From the NCBI GenBank assembly GCA_000697475.1, contig JNEU01000518.1, positions 1 to 64,000 on the forward strand: a DNA stretch of 64,000 nt. Direction: 5' to 3'. Both the position numbers and the translations under genes were made by a program. Source of the DNA: Lichtheimia corymbifera B2541 (Eukaryota; Mucoromycota; Mucoromycetes; Mucorales; Lichtheimiaceae). The notes under the pieces are model-generated. The model did no database searches. It was not told the origin of the DNA and saw only the letters and a program-made list of their open reading frames with translations. Numbering within the stretch: the stretch's first letter is position 1; every line of letters starts with the position of its first letter. Shown one piece after another: positions 1 through 11,579 of this stretch.

Positions 1-252
1 AAGATTGTTGATCGTAACCTTGACACGGATATCTACAAGTTGCACAGCATGAATGGTGAAGCATACAAGTCCTGGGTGCACACCGATCGTTTACGTCCCA
101 TTCATATCAACAAGGCCGATGGTAATCCTGACACATGGTACGATCCCACTGCTACAAGAGCACGTTGGCGCCAGCTCACAAATGCTGCCAATGCTATTGC
201 TTCTGTGTTGGTCGAGGGCGACCAAGATTTTCGGGAGGGGGTATTGTCGTAG
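1..252 (+). CDS. Ty3/Gypsy-type pol polyprotein, C-terminal end (partial)
   Basis: The frame is open from base 1 and stops at 252, leaving about 83 residues of a larger protein that starts outside the window. The segment with YKSWVHTDRLRP is typical of the end of Gypsy integrases, where a small beta-barrel follows the catalytic core; the ending DFREGVLS is also of that kind. In such elements this region helps the integrase bind DNA. The stop lies a few bases inside the presumed LTR, just after a purine tract (233-241) that could prime plus-strand synthesis. Only the tail is present, so it is impossible to say whether the element is intact. The family assignment rests on motif recognition. Confidence 0.72.
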   Translation, partial: KIVDRNLDTDIYKLHSMNGEAYKSWVHTDRLRPIHINKADGNPDTWYDPTATRARWRQLTNAANAIASVLVEGDQDFREGVLS

Positions 253-574
253 GTCATGTGACCACGTGACCTAGCTTTTGCTCGTTCTTTCTAGAAGCCT
301 TTTCCTTTTGATGCTGGCATTTGCTAGAAGCCCTTTACTAGCACCTTCCACATCATTCATAGAATTATAACATTGAACATATATATATCATGAGTATCCT
401 TAACAATAAAGATCATCACTTATTACAGCAATATCAAAAGTATTATCATTGGCCACTGATCTAATCAGCCATACGATAACGACATTTCTTTTTGGAATTT
501 TGGAGGATCACGTGATCTGTCATTTTGTCGTAGCAATCAATAGCAAGATACAAACAATAGTAACACACAACATA
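245..574 (+). repeat. Probable 3' LTR of the Gypsy-type element
   Basis: The stretch begins TGTCGTAGG directly after the purine tract GGGAGGGGG and could end at ACACAACA, giving TGT...ACA termini. Inside are a TATA-like ACATATATATATC (about 379-391) and an AATAAAG (about 404). The start is fairly well supported by the purine tract. The end is a guess, because the 5' LTR is not in the window and no target-site duplication can be tested. Confidence 0.4.
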
Positions 575-951
575 TTCTGGTACCACAGTACCCATCATTT
601 TGTATACATATATATTTCTATAATCACACTATGAATAAAGGACAACTCTCTTCTACTTTTAAGTCATCTCATATCCTGGCCATTGGTTCATCCAGCCAAG
701 ACAAAGAGATATCGACAATTTACATTTTCTCCTTGACACAATATGTATTTGAAGCTCTCGCAATAAAGCAATATCTTATCAATCAGCATCAATTGGAAAC
801 CAAATATGTGGAAGAAACATCCACTCAAAGTAATGCATGAAGCATCTACATAATGCAAGCTATACGTCGACGCACACTACACAAAAGTTGAGAATAGTAC
901 ACTTTTATTTGTTTTATACTACTCGAATGGCTAAACAGTTGATGAGGTCTA
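575..951. other. Intergenic gap downstream of the fucosidase gene
   Basis: I see no convincing gene here. A 69-codon ATG frame at 631-840 (+) has no recognisable motif. On the minus strand an AATAAA-type poly(A) signal for the fucosidase gene reads from about 909 to 904, some 45 bases past its stop. Confidence 0.5.
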
Positions 952-3542
952 CTATGACCAAGGTAACGGTGGATTAGAAGTAATAAGTTGGAAAAGCCAA
1001 ATGTTGTGCTCATCTCCACCAGTATCATCATCTTTTATGTTGTATATCACCAAGCGTCCTTCTGCATTGATAGACCAAGTGACAGGAAATCGATGTGGGA
1101 GAGAGACAATGCGAGCAAGCGGTAGTGGTAATGGAACATCGACCACCAGCTCGGTTGGTAGCTCCCCGTTACCATCACCATCCACAATGACAAACATGTA
1201 CAATGATTGTTGCTGGCCAACGGTAAATCTTAATCGGACGCTATTATCCATATCTTGTCCATTCGGAGCCAACCAATAAAGAGTTGTATTAAAAATGGCT
1301 TCAGCTCGTGGTGCGATCCAACGTCCCATATCCCTTAACGTGGATGTCATAGGTTCTGGCACCCTTCCAGTCTCATCGGGTCCCACATTTAATAACAAGT
1401 TGCCACCTGTAGCCACCACATCCACAAGCTCGACCAGCAATTCCGAGGGAGATGCATACTTGTCATAAGGCGTGGCACGGTTGTAACCAAAGGAATAAGG
1501 ATCCACGCCGCGGGTTGCTTCCCAAAAGCGATTTGCAGTAGCTGTAGAGCGATGATATTCCACAGTGGAAAAATCCGAAAACTCGTTGCCGCATCGATCA
1601 TTGACAGCTACCTCTGGATACTTTGCAAAATAGTGCTCTTGCCATATTGTTGAATTGTTGAAACCACCTTGATCGCACCAAAAGATATCTGGTTGATAGT
1701 TATCAATAAGCTCCAGCGCTTGTGGCACTTGTAGCTCATTGACAAAGTCGTGGATTGGTTTATAACCGGTATATGGAACCTCTTCGCCAGTATAGGGATT
1801 GCGCGGTGGACCACCAGACCAGCCTTTGTCACTGCCATCAAATTGTGGATGATACCATTCTGGCAAGGAAACTAAAAAACAAAGAAAAAACTCGCTTAAC
1901 ATATCCATCCTGCCCTATGCCCTCCTCCCTTTTTAATCCTTACAATAAAGCCCGGTTTTCAAATGTGGAAAACCATGACGCGCTGCAGTAATCAGCTCAT
2001 TAACAATATCACGATTGGGACCAAAATTCATAATGGATCGATCAGTGGTATGGGTATCCCATAAGGCAAATCCATCATGGTGTTTGGTTGTGAATACAAA
2101 ATAGCGTGCACGAGCATCATCCACCAGTTCAAGCCAAGCTGTAGTGTTGAGTTTGTTTGCCAATCCTTGTGCATATACAAAGTCATCGTAGTTGAAGTCC
2201 TCACCAAAAGTATCACGATGATATGTGTAGGTTGGATCATTCGGATTGTTCATTTGCCACCAGTACCATTCGCTGTATTCTCGGCCAACAGGTGCCCATG
2301 CAGGTACTGAATATACACCCCAGTGAAAAAAGATCCCAAACTTGGCATCTTGTAACCATTGTGGTGCTTCATGCTTATCAATGGTCCTATATTACGTATA
2401 TGTTTTAAAAAGCTTCATACATGTGATATCTTATGCTCTTATTCTTACCTCGGAAACTCGACCGGAAAAGTAGCCACTTGGCCACCAGCATGCACCCTTA
2501 GCGTCATATGTCTTTCGCCAGGCGGTTGACAGGCCAAAACAACATGTGTCCAATGTCCAGGTGCCAAAACTTGAACCGTTTTATATCCATGTTGCTCTAT
2601 ATGTACGCGGAAAGGACCTACAGGTTTGGTACCCACATTATGCACCCTCACCTTGACCAGGTTGTCGAATGTTGCTTGGGCATCAATGATTCGGATACTT
2701 GAGCCGGTTTCTTGGCTTGACCATGATGACGGGACTGTAATGCCCGTTGCTCCAAAAATATGGAATCTTTTGTTGTTGGGTATTGACAATGCACGTAGCG
2801 ATCGGGAGGGATCAACATAGATTGGTACTGCATACATGGCAGCAGTCGCGCCTGTGTTGGCTGTACAAGGCATATGCATGTGGCGGATTTGATGCAAGTG
2901 CCTAGCTTGCCAGTCTGGTACACTTAAATCGGTCGTGTGGTCGATACCAGAAGGTGTGTCATTGTCGTGGTAGTGAGCTGTGATCTGGATGCTGGGAAGA
3001 GGTCCATGGTTTGCTGCCACAAGTAAATAGACCGCTCCAAGGTAAAGTGATGGATCAACCTCGTTGAGCACCAAAGTTGTTTTTCCGGACGATGAGTAAG
3101 GTACGAAATTATCTACTCGCTCACCCACTTGCAAGCAGAAATCCAGTGTTCCGATCTTCCTGGTGTGTGGTTGTTCTTGATGTACCAAGTCGTAATAGTT
3201 ACCCAAACCATCAAAGTCTGCTTTATCAGCAGCATTGCCCCATCCACGGTTGTTGAAGTTGGTGCGCAGGTCAAAGAGCACCAAAGCCTCGTCGTCATGT
3301 CGACATGGTAAACGATCATAAAGATAATGCGAACGATGGAACAAAAAGTAATATAAGCCGATGGTGAGTATGGTGAGTAGGAGTAGAACAAGTGCTGTCA
3401 ACCATGATCGTCGTTTGGAAGGTGTATTTGATTGTGGTGGTTGTATTGATGGCGGCGGTGGAGTATTTGGAAAGGGAATGGAATCATAGAAAGGTCGTTG
3501 CATTCTCTCACATTCTCTTTTCTTCTTCTCCTCTCTATACAC
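952..3542 (-). CDS. GH29 alpha-L-fucosidase, type II membrane-anchored
   Basis: Exons complement(952..1871, 1944..2386, 2449..3542) give 818 aa. Family GH29 enzymes release terminal alpha-L-fucose with retention. The catalytic domain starts near residue 366 with AKFGIFFHWGVYSVPAW and EWYW, then YFVFTTKHHDGFALWDT, GLYFSLPEWYHPQF and DIFWCDQGG. The Asp of the last motif (about residue 579) is at the position expected for the nucleophile. Before this domain lie a short Pro-rich cytosolic tail, one membrane segment (about 47-68) and about 290 residues I cannot assign. That architecture predicts a Golgi, ER or cell-surface enzyme with its active site outside the cytosol. A second in-frame ATG at 3503 would shorten the tail by 13 residues; a TATA-like site at 3593-3601 allows either start. 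Both introns are GT-AG (62 and 72 nt). Confidence 0.88.
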
Positions 3543-3592
3543 CCCTTGATTTTTTTTTCTCTCACGTACAAGCTTTCCGCCCCAACCGTCCT

Positions 3593-3601
3593 CCTTTTAT
3601 A
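3593..3601 (-). promoter_or_regulatory. TATA-like box of the fucosidase gene
   Basis: On the minus strand this reads TATAAAAGG, about 51 bases upstream of the ATG at 3542 and 90 upstream of the ATG at 3503. Confidence 0.4.
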
Positions 3602-3788
3602 TGTATGTGTCCATTACCCTCATCCACAGCAAAAGTGTAACCCAGCAAAGAGTGGTCATGTGGCATGTATGTTTTGGCAACAAAGCAAGGTTTTATGCTT
3701 TTCCTTTTTAGTTTGAGGATCGGGGGCATGTGTGTGTCGATGTGATTAGTTTTTTTAGGAGGATGGGATGTGGGTTGTTAAGGGTATT

Positions 3789-5058
3789 TTACAAAGTGTT
3801 GACATTGCCCAAATCCTTGCATGCTTGTTGAACACGGGTGGCCATGGACTTTTCGGCTTCACGGATGAAGACACGGGGATCGTAGTACTTCTTGTTGGGC
3901 TTACCAGGGCCATCAGGGTTACCAACTTGGGTTTGAAGGTAATCCTTCTTGCCCTCATAGTAGTTCTTAAGACCATCCCAGTAGGCCCATTGGGTGTCAG
4001 TATCAACGTTCATCTTGACAACACCATTCTCGACAGCGGTCTTGATTTCATCTTCGTTGGAACCAGAGCCACCGTGGAACACGAAAAAGACAGGCTTGGG
4101 AATATCACACTTGTCACCAAGTTGTTCCTTGACGTAGGCTTGATGCTTGCCAAGAAGCTCAGGGTGGAGACGAACGTTGCCAGGTGCGTAGACACCGTGC
4201 ACATTACCGAAACCAGCAGCAATAGAGAACAAGTCAGTGACTTCAGAGAAGGCCTTGTAGATATCCCAAATATCCTCAGGTTGAGTGTACAAGGCAGCAT
4301 TGTCAACACCCTCGTTGTTGACACCATCCTCTTCACCACCAGTGATACCAATCTCCATCTCAAGCAAGCAACCAATAGGTGCCATGCGCTTCAAATACTT
4401 GAGGCAGATTTCAATGTTTTCTTCCTTGGGCTCTTCAGACAAATCAAGCATGTGGGAAGAAAAGAGGGGCTCACCATGGGCCTTGAAGTATTCCTCATCA
4501 GCAGCAAGCATACCATCGAACCAGGGAAGAAGCTTCTTGGCACAGTGATCAGAGTGAATAACAACAGGGATGCCATAAGCCTTGGCAACAGCACGAATGT
4601 ACTATATATTTTATGTATGAGTAAATGAAAGCAGTAACGGATTTATACCCAACGTACCTGAGCACCAGCAACAGCACCAATGATAGAGGCTTCCTGGTTC
4701 TTGTTGCTCAAGCCCTTACCAGCAATGTAAGCAGCACCACCGTTGGAGAACTGAATAATGATGGGGGAGTTGATATCACGAGCAGCCTCAAGAGCAGCAT
4801 TGATGGTGCTGTTGATTACATATATATATGTCAGTGTACCGAAATGCATGCGGCGTCAGCCGTATTTGTACGCGTGTTTACCTGGTGGAGGTGCAGTTGA
4901 TGGCAGGGATGGCAAAGTTGTGCTCACGAGCTGTATATATATGTTGATGAGCTTATGCAACAAGTAATAGTTGCCAGGATAAACGTACCGTAAGCGAAAA
5001 GCTTGCGCATGTTGTCGCCAGTGACGACGCCAGCAGGAACAATATCGAGGATACCCAT
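3789..5058 (-). CDS. FBA1: Fructose-bisphosphate aldolase, class II
   Basis: Exons complement(3789..4601, 4658..4808, 4882..4930, 4989..5058) give 360 aa, the normal fungal length. The enzyme cleaves fructose 1,6-bisphosphate to DHAP and glyceraldehyde 3-phosphate in glycolysis and runs in reverse in gluconeogenesis. The zinc-site motif HSDHCAKKLLPWFDG spans the end of the third intron region, and EMEIGITGGEEDGVNN, FHGGSGS and NVDTDTQWAYW follow. The protein starts MGILDIVPAGV and ends NTL, as fungal class II aldolases do. All three introns are GT-AG and 56-73 nt long, and lie in the 5' part. The last exon uses strongly preferred codons, as expected for a highly expressed glycolytic gene; this bias also creates a long antisense open frame (3768-4628) that I regard as spurious. 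Upstream there is a pyrimidine-rich leader. Confidence 0.97.
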
Positions 5059-6695
5059 GTTTTTTGTTAAAGAAAGGAAAAGAGACGAAACCAAATGACT
5101 GACGCGCACCATGTCTAAATTTATGCATTTTTCACACAACCCGACTGGCTGGGCTACCTTGGTCTATGACTCTGGTCCGACTTTTTTTCGAAGAGCCGGG
5201 GCCCTTTCAGTCAAGGTTGCTCCTTTTGGTACACCCCGTCTGTGCATTATTATTGCACGCTTTCCAGATCCCATATTTAAAACACACACAAGCATATGCG
5301 ACACACCCACCTTGATGTTGACTATGAATGATTGAATAACGTTATGAATGTATGTATAATGCGATTTATCATTGACAGGTTGAGACGAGCGGTGGTAATC
5401 AACCATTAGTGTAGGCATGTGCTTCAAGCGGGGAGGTTGTGTGGGGAACTACCCGATGTGCTCCGGTCAAGAAGATCAGCACATGAAGATTTGAGTTTTG
5501 AAACCCGCTCCAACTTGAACTCCAACCACATTTTCAACTAAAGGGACAATGATCCGAGGAAAGAAGACCAGCTTCTTTTGTTCCCTTTATTCATCATTTC
5601 CTTGACACACGCACACGAAAATCATCAAACATGAGAAAAAGGAACAGCGTGTTATTCAATGTATTCGTATTCAAGGCGTTGGGCGCACATATAATTTCCC
5701 CCAATTTTCCTGCATATGCGCTGTCATAAAGCGTTCCGAGGAGCAATTATACCCGATGCTGCAAGCCGACCGTGCGAAAATGACTGCAGCATGCTTCACA
5801 CCCGTGTGTTAAAATCGGCTATAGCGAAAGGCTCGTAAAGTGATGACCCATGTTTACTGTTATTGCATATGGTAAATGGTTGTATACAGGTTATAGCTCA
5901 ACGTTAACAGTGCTGGATCGGAATACGTATTCTTAGGATAGATGTGCTTCTTTCGTGTATATAGAACGGGTGTACAAGAATAGAACAACGTGGAGTATTG
6001 ACGTGACACACATAACCAATCCAATTGGTGGAACGCAAGTCGTGCATAACACTTGTTCTTTAAACGTAAACGCGTATCATTGCATAATGCTTTCCAGGTT
6101 CTTTACAACATTGGTTGACAGGTCTAATTGCTGGTATATATACCGTAATTGTCGTCGTCTTCTTCAACTCCTCATTGGCAACCAACATAACGATCGAAGG
6201 TTATTGTAGGTGAGCAGCCTTTCTCCTGACGTACCTTAACACGGTGACCTTTTCTCTTTATTGCTTGCTTCAACACTATAGAAACTTATTGGCAGCGTAA
6301 TCCCATATCCGCTAAAGTATCCCTTTTAATCGAACATCATTTACAAGAAATAGAGTGAAAGGGGCAGTAAATTGGTCCAATGGGGAAGATACATCGATTT
6401 GCAAAGTCTATCCTGGGGATGTACATTGAGCATAGATGAACGGGGAGATATGAGGTGGCGAATTGTATGGTGTGAAAACATGGAGTTGGATGATATTGAT
6501 TGTTGCTGCATGGAATAGCGTGTAAAGATGACGGCACCAGTCGTTCAGGATGATGGCATCAAGATCAAATTGACAATGGATTCCTAATAACAAATACTCA
6601 TTTCCACGCTTTGTATATATCCAATGCCTTCCATCCATCCCATGTACAATACCAATATTGTTAAGACCCATATCCATATATCCATATATCCATAT
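5059..6695. other. Long intergenic region between aldolase gene and giant palindrome
   Basis: No supportable gene. Open frames here (for example 5955-6209 + and 6408-6725 -) are short, lack family motifs and show no intron-exon logic. The first several hundred bases should hold the aldolase promoter. No tRNA A/B boxes were seen. CATATATC repeats occur at about 6669-6694, just outside the palindrome. Confidence 0.45.
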
Positions 6696-7380
6696 GAAGT
6701 CGTATGTATTGAAGCAAGTTGCCACACGTAAATAAAGCTGTTTCTATACAATGGCTATCTGCTGTTCACGTGAAAAAGGTGGTAGGGCAGGTTGCTGCAA
6801 GTAACTTGAGACAATGGTGTAAGACCTTACTAATAGCAACTGCTGGAATGAATGCTGTTGCGTTTGATTGTGGTCGAAGCATGTACAAGAGAAGGTGGAG
6901 TGTCAAGAAACGAGGGTGATGTAGTAGGCTGTATCAACGCCATGGAGGTGTCATTCAGTCAAAGACAATCGAATCAAGAGAACTGTAGCATTGACATGAT
7001 GGGTTGAAGCAGGACAATCGTTCGCAGGTGGCAGTTGTACTTGAATGCACCAACGGTTGACATTGAGAAGAAAGAGGAAGAAGCTGAGAGAGGGAAAGAA
7101 GTGGAAATTAAATAGATCAAGCACTTCCCTACAAATCCATGCACACTGTAATTGATCCATAATCTTGAGATTGCCCATCTCGAACCTCAAACTTGCATAC
7201 AAGATGCTCTTGGATATGCTGATCAATTTTGCCTTAATAAAGAACCCACACTTCATTTGAAAATTTTGAATGGGAGAGCATAATGTGGGGTTGACTATGA
7301 CGGATCAAAATTGGGAAAGCGCCGGATTTATGAAAAAGCCAATTACTATGTAGGTAATTGGGATTCCCCATTTCGCACTT

Positions 7381-8801
7381 GAAACTTGGTCAGAAGGTAC
7401 TCTCGCACATGCTGATCAACTTCATTCATTTAAAAACCGCACTGTTCATTATGAACATTTTGAATGCGGGCCAGCCCAAATGTAGGAGAAAAGTAGGGTA
7501 GACGCTCCTGCTCCCCGAGATTGCCCACCTCGAACCTGAAACTTTTACACAACATCCTTTCGACCACGCCGAGCAATTTCGTTCTCATAAAATCCCCAGA
7601 ATTCATTATGAAAAAACCTGAATGTAGGAGAGACGACGAAGGCATGGCAACATAAATAGGGTGTACGGCCGTGCGCGCCGATATTGCCCATGGCGACGTC
7701 GAAACTTGGTCAGGAGGTGCTCTCGCACATGCTGATCAACTTCATTCATTTAAAAACCGCACTGTTCATTATGAACATTTTGAATGCGGGCCAGCCCAAA
7801 TGTAGGAGAAAAGTAGGGTAGACGCTCCTGCTCCCCGAGATTGCCCACCTCGAACCTGAAACTTTTACACAACATCCTTTCGACCACGCCGAGCAATATC
7901 GTTCTCATAAAATCCCCAGAATTCATTATGAAAAAACCTGAATGTAGGAGAGACGACGAAGGCATGGCAACATAAATAGGGTGTACGGCCGTGCGCGCCG
8001 ATATTGCCCATGGCGACGTCGAAACTTGGTCAGAAGGTACTCTCGCACATGCTGATCAACTTCATTCATTTAAAAACCGCACTGTTCATTATGAACATTT
8101 TGAATGCGGGCCAGCCCAAATGTAGGAGAAAAGTAGGGTAGACGCTCCTGCTCCCCGAGATTGCCCACCTCGAACCTGAAACTTTTACACAACATCCTTT
8201 CGACCACGCCGAGCAATTTCGTTCTCATAAAATCCCCAGAATTCATTATGAAAAAACCTGAATGTAGGAGAGACGACGAAGGCATGGCAACATAAATAGG
8301 GTGTACGGCCGTGCGCGCCGATATTCCCCATGGCGACGTGAAACTTGGTCAGAAGGTACTCTCGCACATGCTGATCAACTTCATTCATTTAAAAACCGCA
8401 CTGTTCATTATGAACATTTTGAATGCGGGCCAGCCCAAATGTAGGAGAAAAGTAGGGTAGACGCTCCTGCTCCCCGAGATTGCCCACCTCGAACCTGAAA
8501 CTTTTACACAACATCCTTTCGACCACGCCGAGCAATTTCGTTCTCATAAAATCCCCAGAATTCATTATGAAAAAACCTGAATGTAGGAGAAAAGTAGGGT
8601 AGACGCTCCTGCTCCCCGAGATTGCCCACCTCGAACCTGAAACTTTTACACAACATCCTTTCGACCACGCCGAGCAATTTCGTTCTCATAAAATCCCCAG
8701 AATTCATTATGAAAAAACCTGAATGTAGGAGAGACGACGAAGGCATGGCAACATAAATAGGGTGTACGGCCGTGCGCGCCGATATTGCCCATGGCGACGT
8801 C
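7381..8801. repeat. Tandem array of 320-bp units, left arm
   Basis: Units begin at GAAACTTGGTCAG at 7381, 7701, 8021 and 8340, and the next such motif is at 8802. The first three units are 320, 320 and 319 bp and nearly identical. The fourth is 462 bp because an internal segment of about 142 bp was duplicated at the shared word AATGTAGGAGA. Each unit can be split into two diverged halves of about 160 bp. Each half starts ATTGCCCA and contains versions of GAAACTT, GCTGATCAA/GCCGAGCAA and TTCATTATGAA, so this is a higher-order repeat. Confidence 0.9.
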
Positions 8802-8956
8802 GAAACTTGGTCAGGAGGTGCTCTCGGTCATGCTGATCAACATCGTTCTCATAAAGCCTCTACACATCATTATGGAGATTTAGAGATACAGGCACCTTTC
8901 TTGTTTTACCTATGTTACAACCGCGATGCTACATGAGAAGTGGTATTTGTTCATTG

Positions 8957-9035
8957 ACAAGTAGCTTGACCCTGATAGAGCGGAAGATGCAAACGGACTT
9001 CTTTGTGCCACACAGCTCATTTGCATGATACTTCC
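8957..9035. other. Loop (spacer) of the giant palindrome
   Basis: This 79-nt segment is the only unpaired part at the centre of symmetry. It contains no open reading frame of note and no recognisable motif. Confidence 0.75.
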
Positions 9036-9190
9036 CAATGAACAAACACCACTTGTCATGTAGCATCGCGGTTGTAACATAGGTAAAACAAGAAAGGTGC
9101 CTGTATCTCTAAATCTCCATAATGATGTGTAGAGGCTTTATGAGAACGATGTTGATCAGCATGACCGAGAGCACCTCCTGACCAAGTTTC

Positions 9191-9830
9191 GACGTCGCCA
9201 TGGGCAATATCGGCGCGCACGGCCGTACACCCTATTTATGTTGCCATGCCTTCGTCGTCTCTCCTACATTCAGGTTTTTTCATAATGAATTCTGGGGATT
9301 TTATGAGAACGAAATTGCTCGGCGTGGTCGAAAGGATGTTGTGTAAAAGTTTCAGGTTCGAGGTGGGCAATCTCGGGGAGCAGGAGCGTCTACCCTACTT
9401 TTCTCCTACATTTGGGCTGGCCCGCATTCAAAATGTTCATAATGAACAGTGCGGTTTTTAAATGAATGAAGTTGATCAGCATGACCGAGAGCACCTCCTG
9501 ACCAAGTTTCGACGTCGCCATGGGCAATATCGGCGCGCACGGCCGTACACCCTATTTATGTTGCCATGCCTTCGTCGTCTCTCCTACATTCAGGTTTTTT
9601 CATAATGAATTCTGGGGATTTTATGAGAACGAAATTGCTCGGCGTGGTCGAAAGGATGTTGTGTAAAAGTTTCAGGTTCGAGGTGGGCAATCTCGGGGAG
9701 CAGGAGCGTCTACCCTACTTTTCTCCTACATTTGGGCTGGCCCGCATTCAAAATGTTCATAATGAACAGTGCGGTTTTTAAATGAATGAAGTTGATCAGC
9801 ATGTGCGAGAGTACCTTCTGACCAAGTTTC
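9191..9830. repeat. Tandem array of 320-bp units, right arm
   Basis: Two units of exactly 320 bp (9191-9510 and 9511-9830), reverse complements of those in the left arm. The outermost one carries the variant GTGCGAGAGTACCTTCTG found in the left arm at its outer edge, and the inner one carries the CTCCTG variant. The order of variants is therefore mirrored between arms. Confidence 0.9.
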
Positions 9831-10573
9831 AAGTGCGAAATGGGGAATCCCAATTACCTACATAGTAATTGGCTTTTTCATAAATCCGGCGCTTTCCCAA
9901 TTTTGATCCGTCATAGTCAACCCCACATTATGCTCTCCCATTCAAAATTTTCAAATGAAGTGTGGGTTCTTTATTAAGGCAAAATTGATCAGCATATCCA
10001 AGAGCATCTTGTATGCAAGTTTGAGGTTCGAGATGGGCAATCTCAAGATTATGGATCAATTACAGTGTGCATGCATCTGTCGAACGGTGCCTGACCTATT
10101 TAATTTCTTGCCTCTTCCTTCTTCCATTCTCAACTGTTGCCCCCATTCAAGTACAACCACCATCTGCAAACGATTGCCTTGCTTCCAATCCACCCTGTCA
10201 ATGCTACGAATATCTTGATCCGATTGTCTTGAGCTGAATGCAAGCTCATGGCGTGTGCACCCCACTTCAACACACGCCTTTCTTGAAAGCACACACTATC
10301 TTGCACACTCCAATGCCACAATCAAACGGAGCAGCATTCATTCCAGCAGTTACTATTAGCAATGACTTTATTGTCTCAAGCAGCGTTCCCAATCTTGTCA
10401 CTCTACTACTACAACACGCTCCTCTGCCACAACCATCCTGTAACAGCAGCTGCCATTACCAGGGTCTCCATTGTCTCAAGTTACTTGCGGCCTCTTCACG
10501 TGGACAGCTGATAGTCATTGTATAAAAGCAGCTTTATTTACGTGTGGCAACTTGCAATGATGCATACGACTTC

Positions 10574-11579
10574 TAATGAATGGTCCCATATCAGCTATCA
10601 AGTATCCCGCAATACAAGCACTCTTCGCCTTGTTGAGCTGCACTGAAAATGACCAAGAAAGAGAGAGATCAACACTTGGATGGAAAAGGAAGCATATCAG
10701 CAGCATCACAAGGCTATCTTCAACCAACATATTGGATTTGGATGGATGGATGCAATCAAGTGCAGTAATGTGGAATCCTGGAATGTTGCTTTGGTTACTT
10801 GGCTCGTCGTCAGCAGTAACGAACACGTGGATACGGCTGAGGATGATGATGGATTGGATGAATTGGATGGCATGGAAACGAGGGCTTATATCTTTGACAA
10901 GAGAGGATTTATCACCATGGATGATACTGCAACGTTCAAGTCAATGCGTACAACAGCTACTTTTACAATTTGGATGAAGATGCTATGATGGCAGCAACCA
11001 AGAATACAATGACACAACGACACCTGCTGATTCTTTGTGATCCACTGGTTGGAATTTGGAAGGAAAGGAAGGATAGAAATTTGAAGGCTGGAAGAGGAGA
11101 TTGGATTATACCCACATCATTGTAACGAGACGCTCTTGTTCCTTCTGTCATATTACATTCATTAAAGCTTCATTGTTCATATGCTGATTAGACGATGGGT
11201 AGTACCAATGACTGATTGTATACATGTTTAAATAGACGATTATATCTTCAATGTTAATAAACTCATAGTAATGGTACCCCACAAGCCTGCTTGTTACGGA
11301 AGATTGATCCATTGTAAGCTTAGATCCTTACGGCTAAGAAAGATGATGAGCTCTGTGGCACAAGTATGTAAATATGTAAGCGAGTTGTAAGATCGTCACT
11401 CCATAGGTAGTATTAGGCCATTCAATAAGAGATCAAAGTCTACGCGCTAGTAAATGAATTATTGTTTTTGGGAAATATACAACAGCAAGTTTATATAAAA
11501 AGTTGGTTCATACAGCAACCAGTGCTATTAGTTGTTGATCAACCGTATGCGTGTAATTCAAAATGTAATAGGTGGATGT
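10574..11579. other. Intergenic region right of the palindrome
   Basis: Two overlapping open frames (10576-10977 and 10680-10988, +) have ATG starts but no family motif or clear splice pattern, so I do not call a gene. From about 11000 to 11579 the sequence is A/T-rich and is expected to hold the 3' end of the acetoacetyl-CoA synthetase transcript. Confidence 0.4.

Larger units (their letters stand above)
6696..10573. repeat. Giant imperfect palindrome (foldback element)
   Basis: The left arm (6696-8956, 2.26 kb) and right arm (9036-10573, 1.54 kb) are reverse complements, separated by a 79-nt loop (8957-9035). The outer ends share GAAGTCGTATG (left) and its complement (right), then AAGTTGCCACACGTAAATAAAGCTG. 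The innermost 135 bases of each arm differ at only about two positions; the outer 400-500 bases are clearly more diverged, with indels. The arms differ in length because the left one holds more copies of an internal 320-bp unit. No transposase, reverse transcriptase or other coding region is visible; the 71-codon frames repeated in it are by-products of the repeat. This fits a non-autonomous foldback or long-TIR element or an old inverted duplication. No clear target-site duplication is seen. Confidence 0.9.

Noticed and set aside
3768..4628. Open frame of 286 codons on the plus strand
   Set aside because: It is exactly antisense to the conserved last exon of the aldolase gene; strong codon bias of such genes leaves the reverse frame open. 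No family motif.
7430..9781. Recurring 71-codon frames starting MPSSSLLHSG in both arms of the palindrome
   Set aside because: They are copies of the same repeat unit, with no independent sign of coding, and point in opposite directions in the two arms.
10576..10988. Two overlapping open frames (133 and 102 codons) beside the palindrome
   Set aside because: Neither has a motif or joins sensibly to another exon; a weak resemblance to sequence at the left side of the palindrome was too poor to use.
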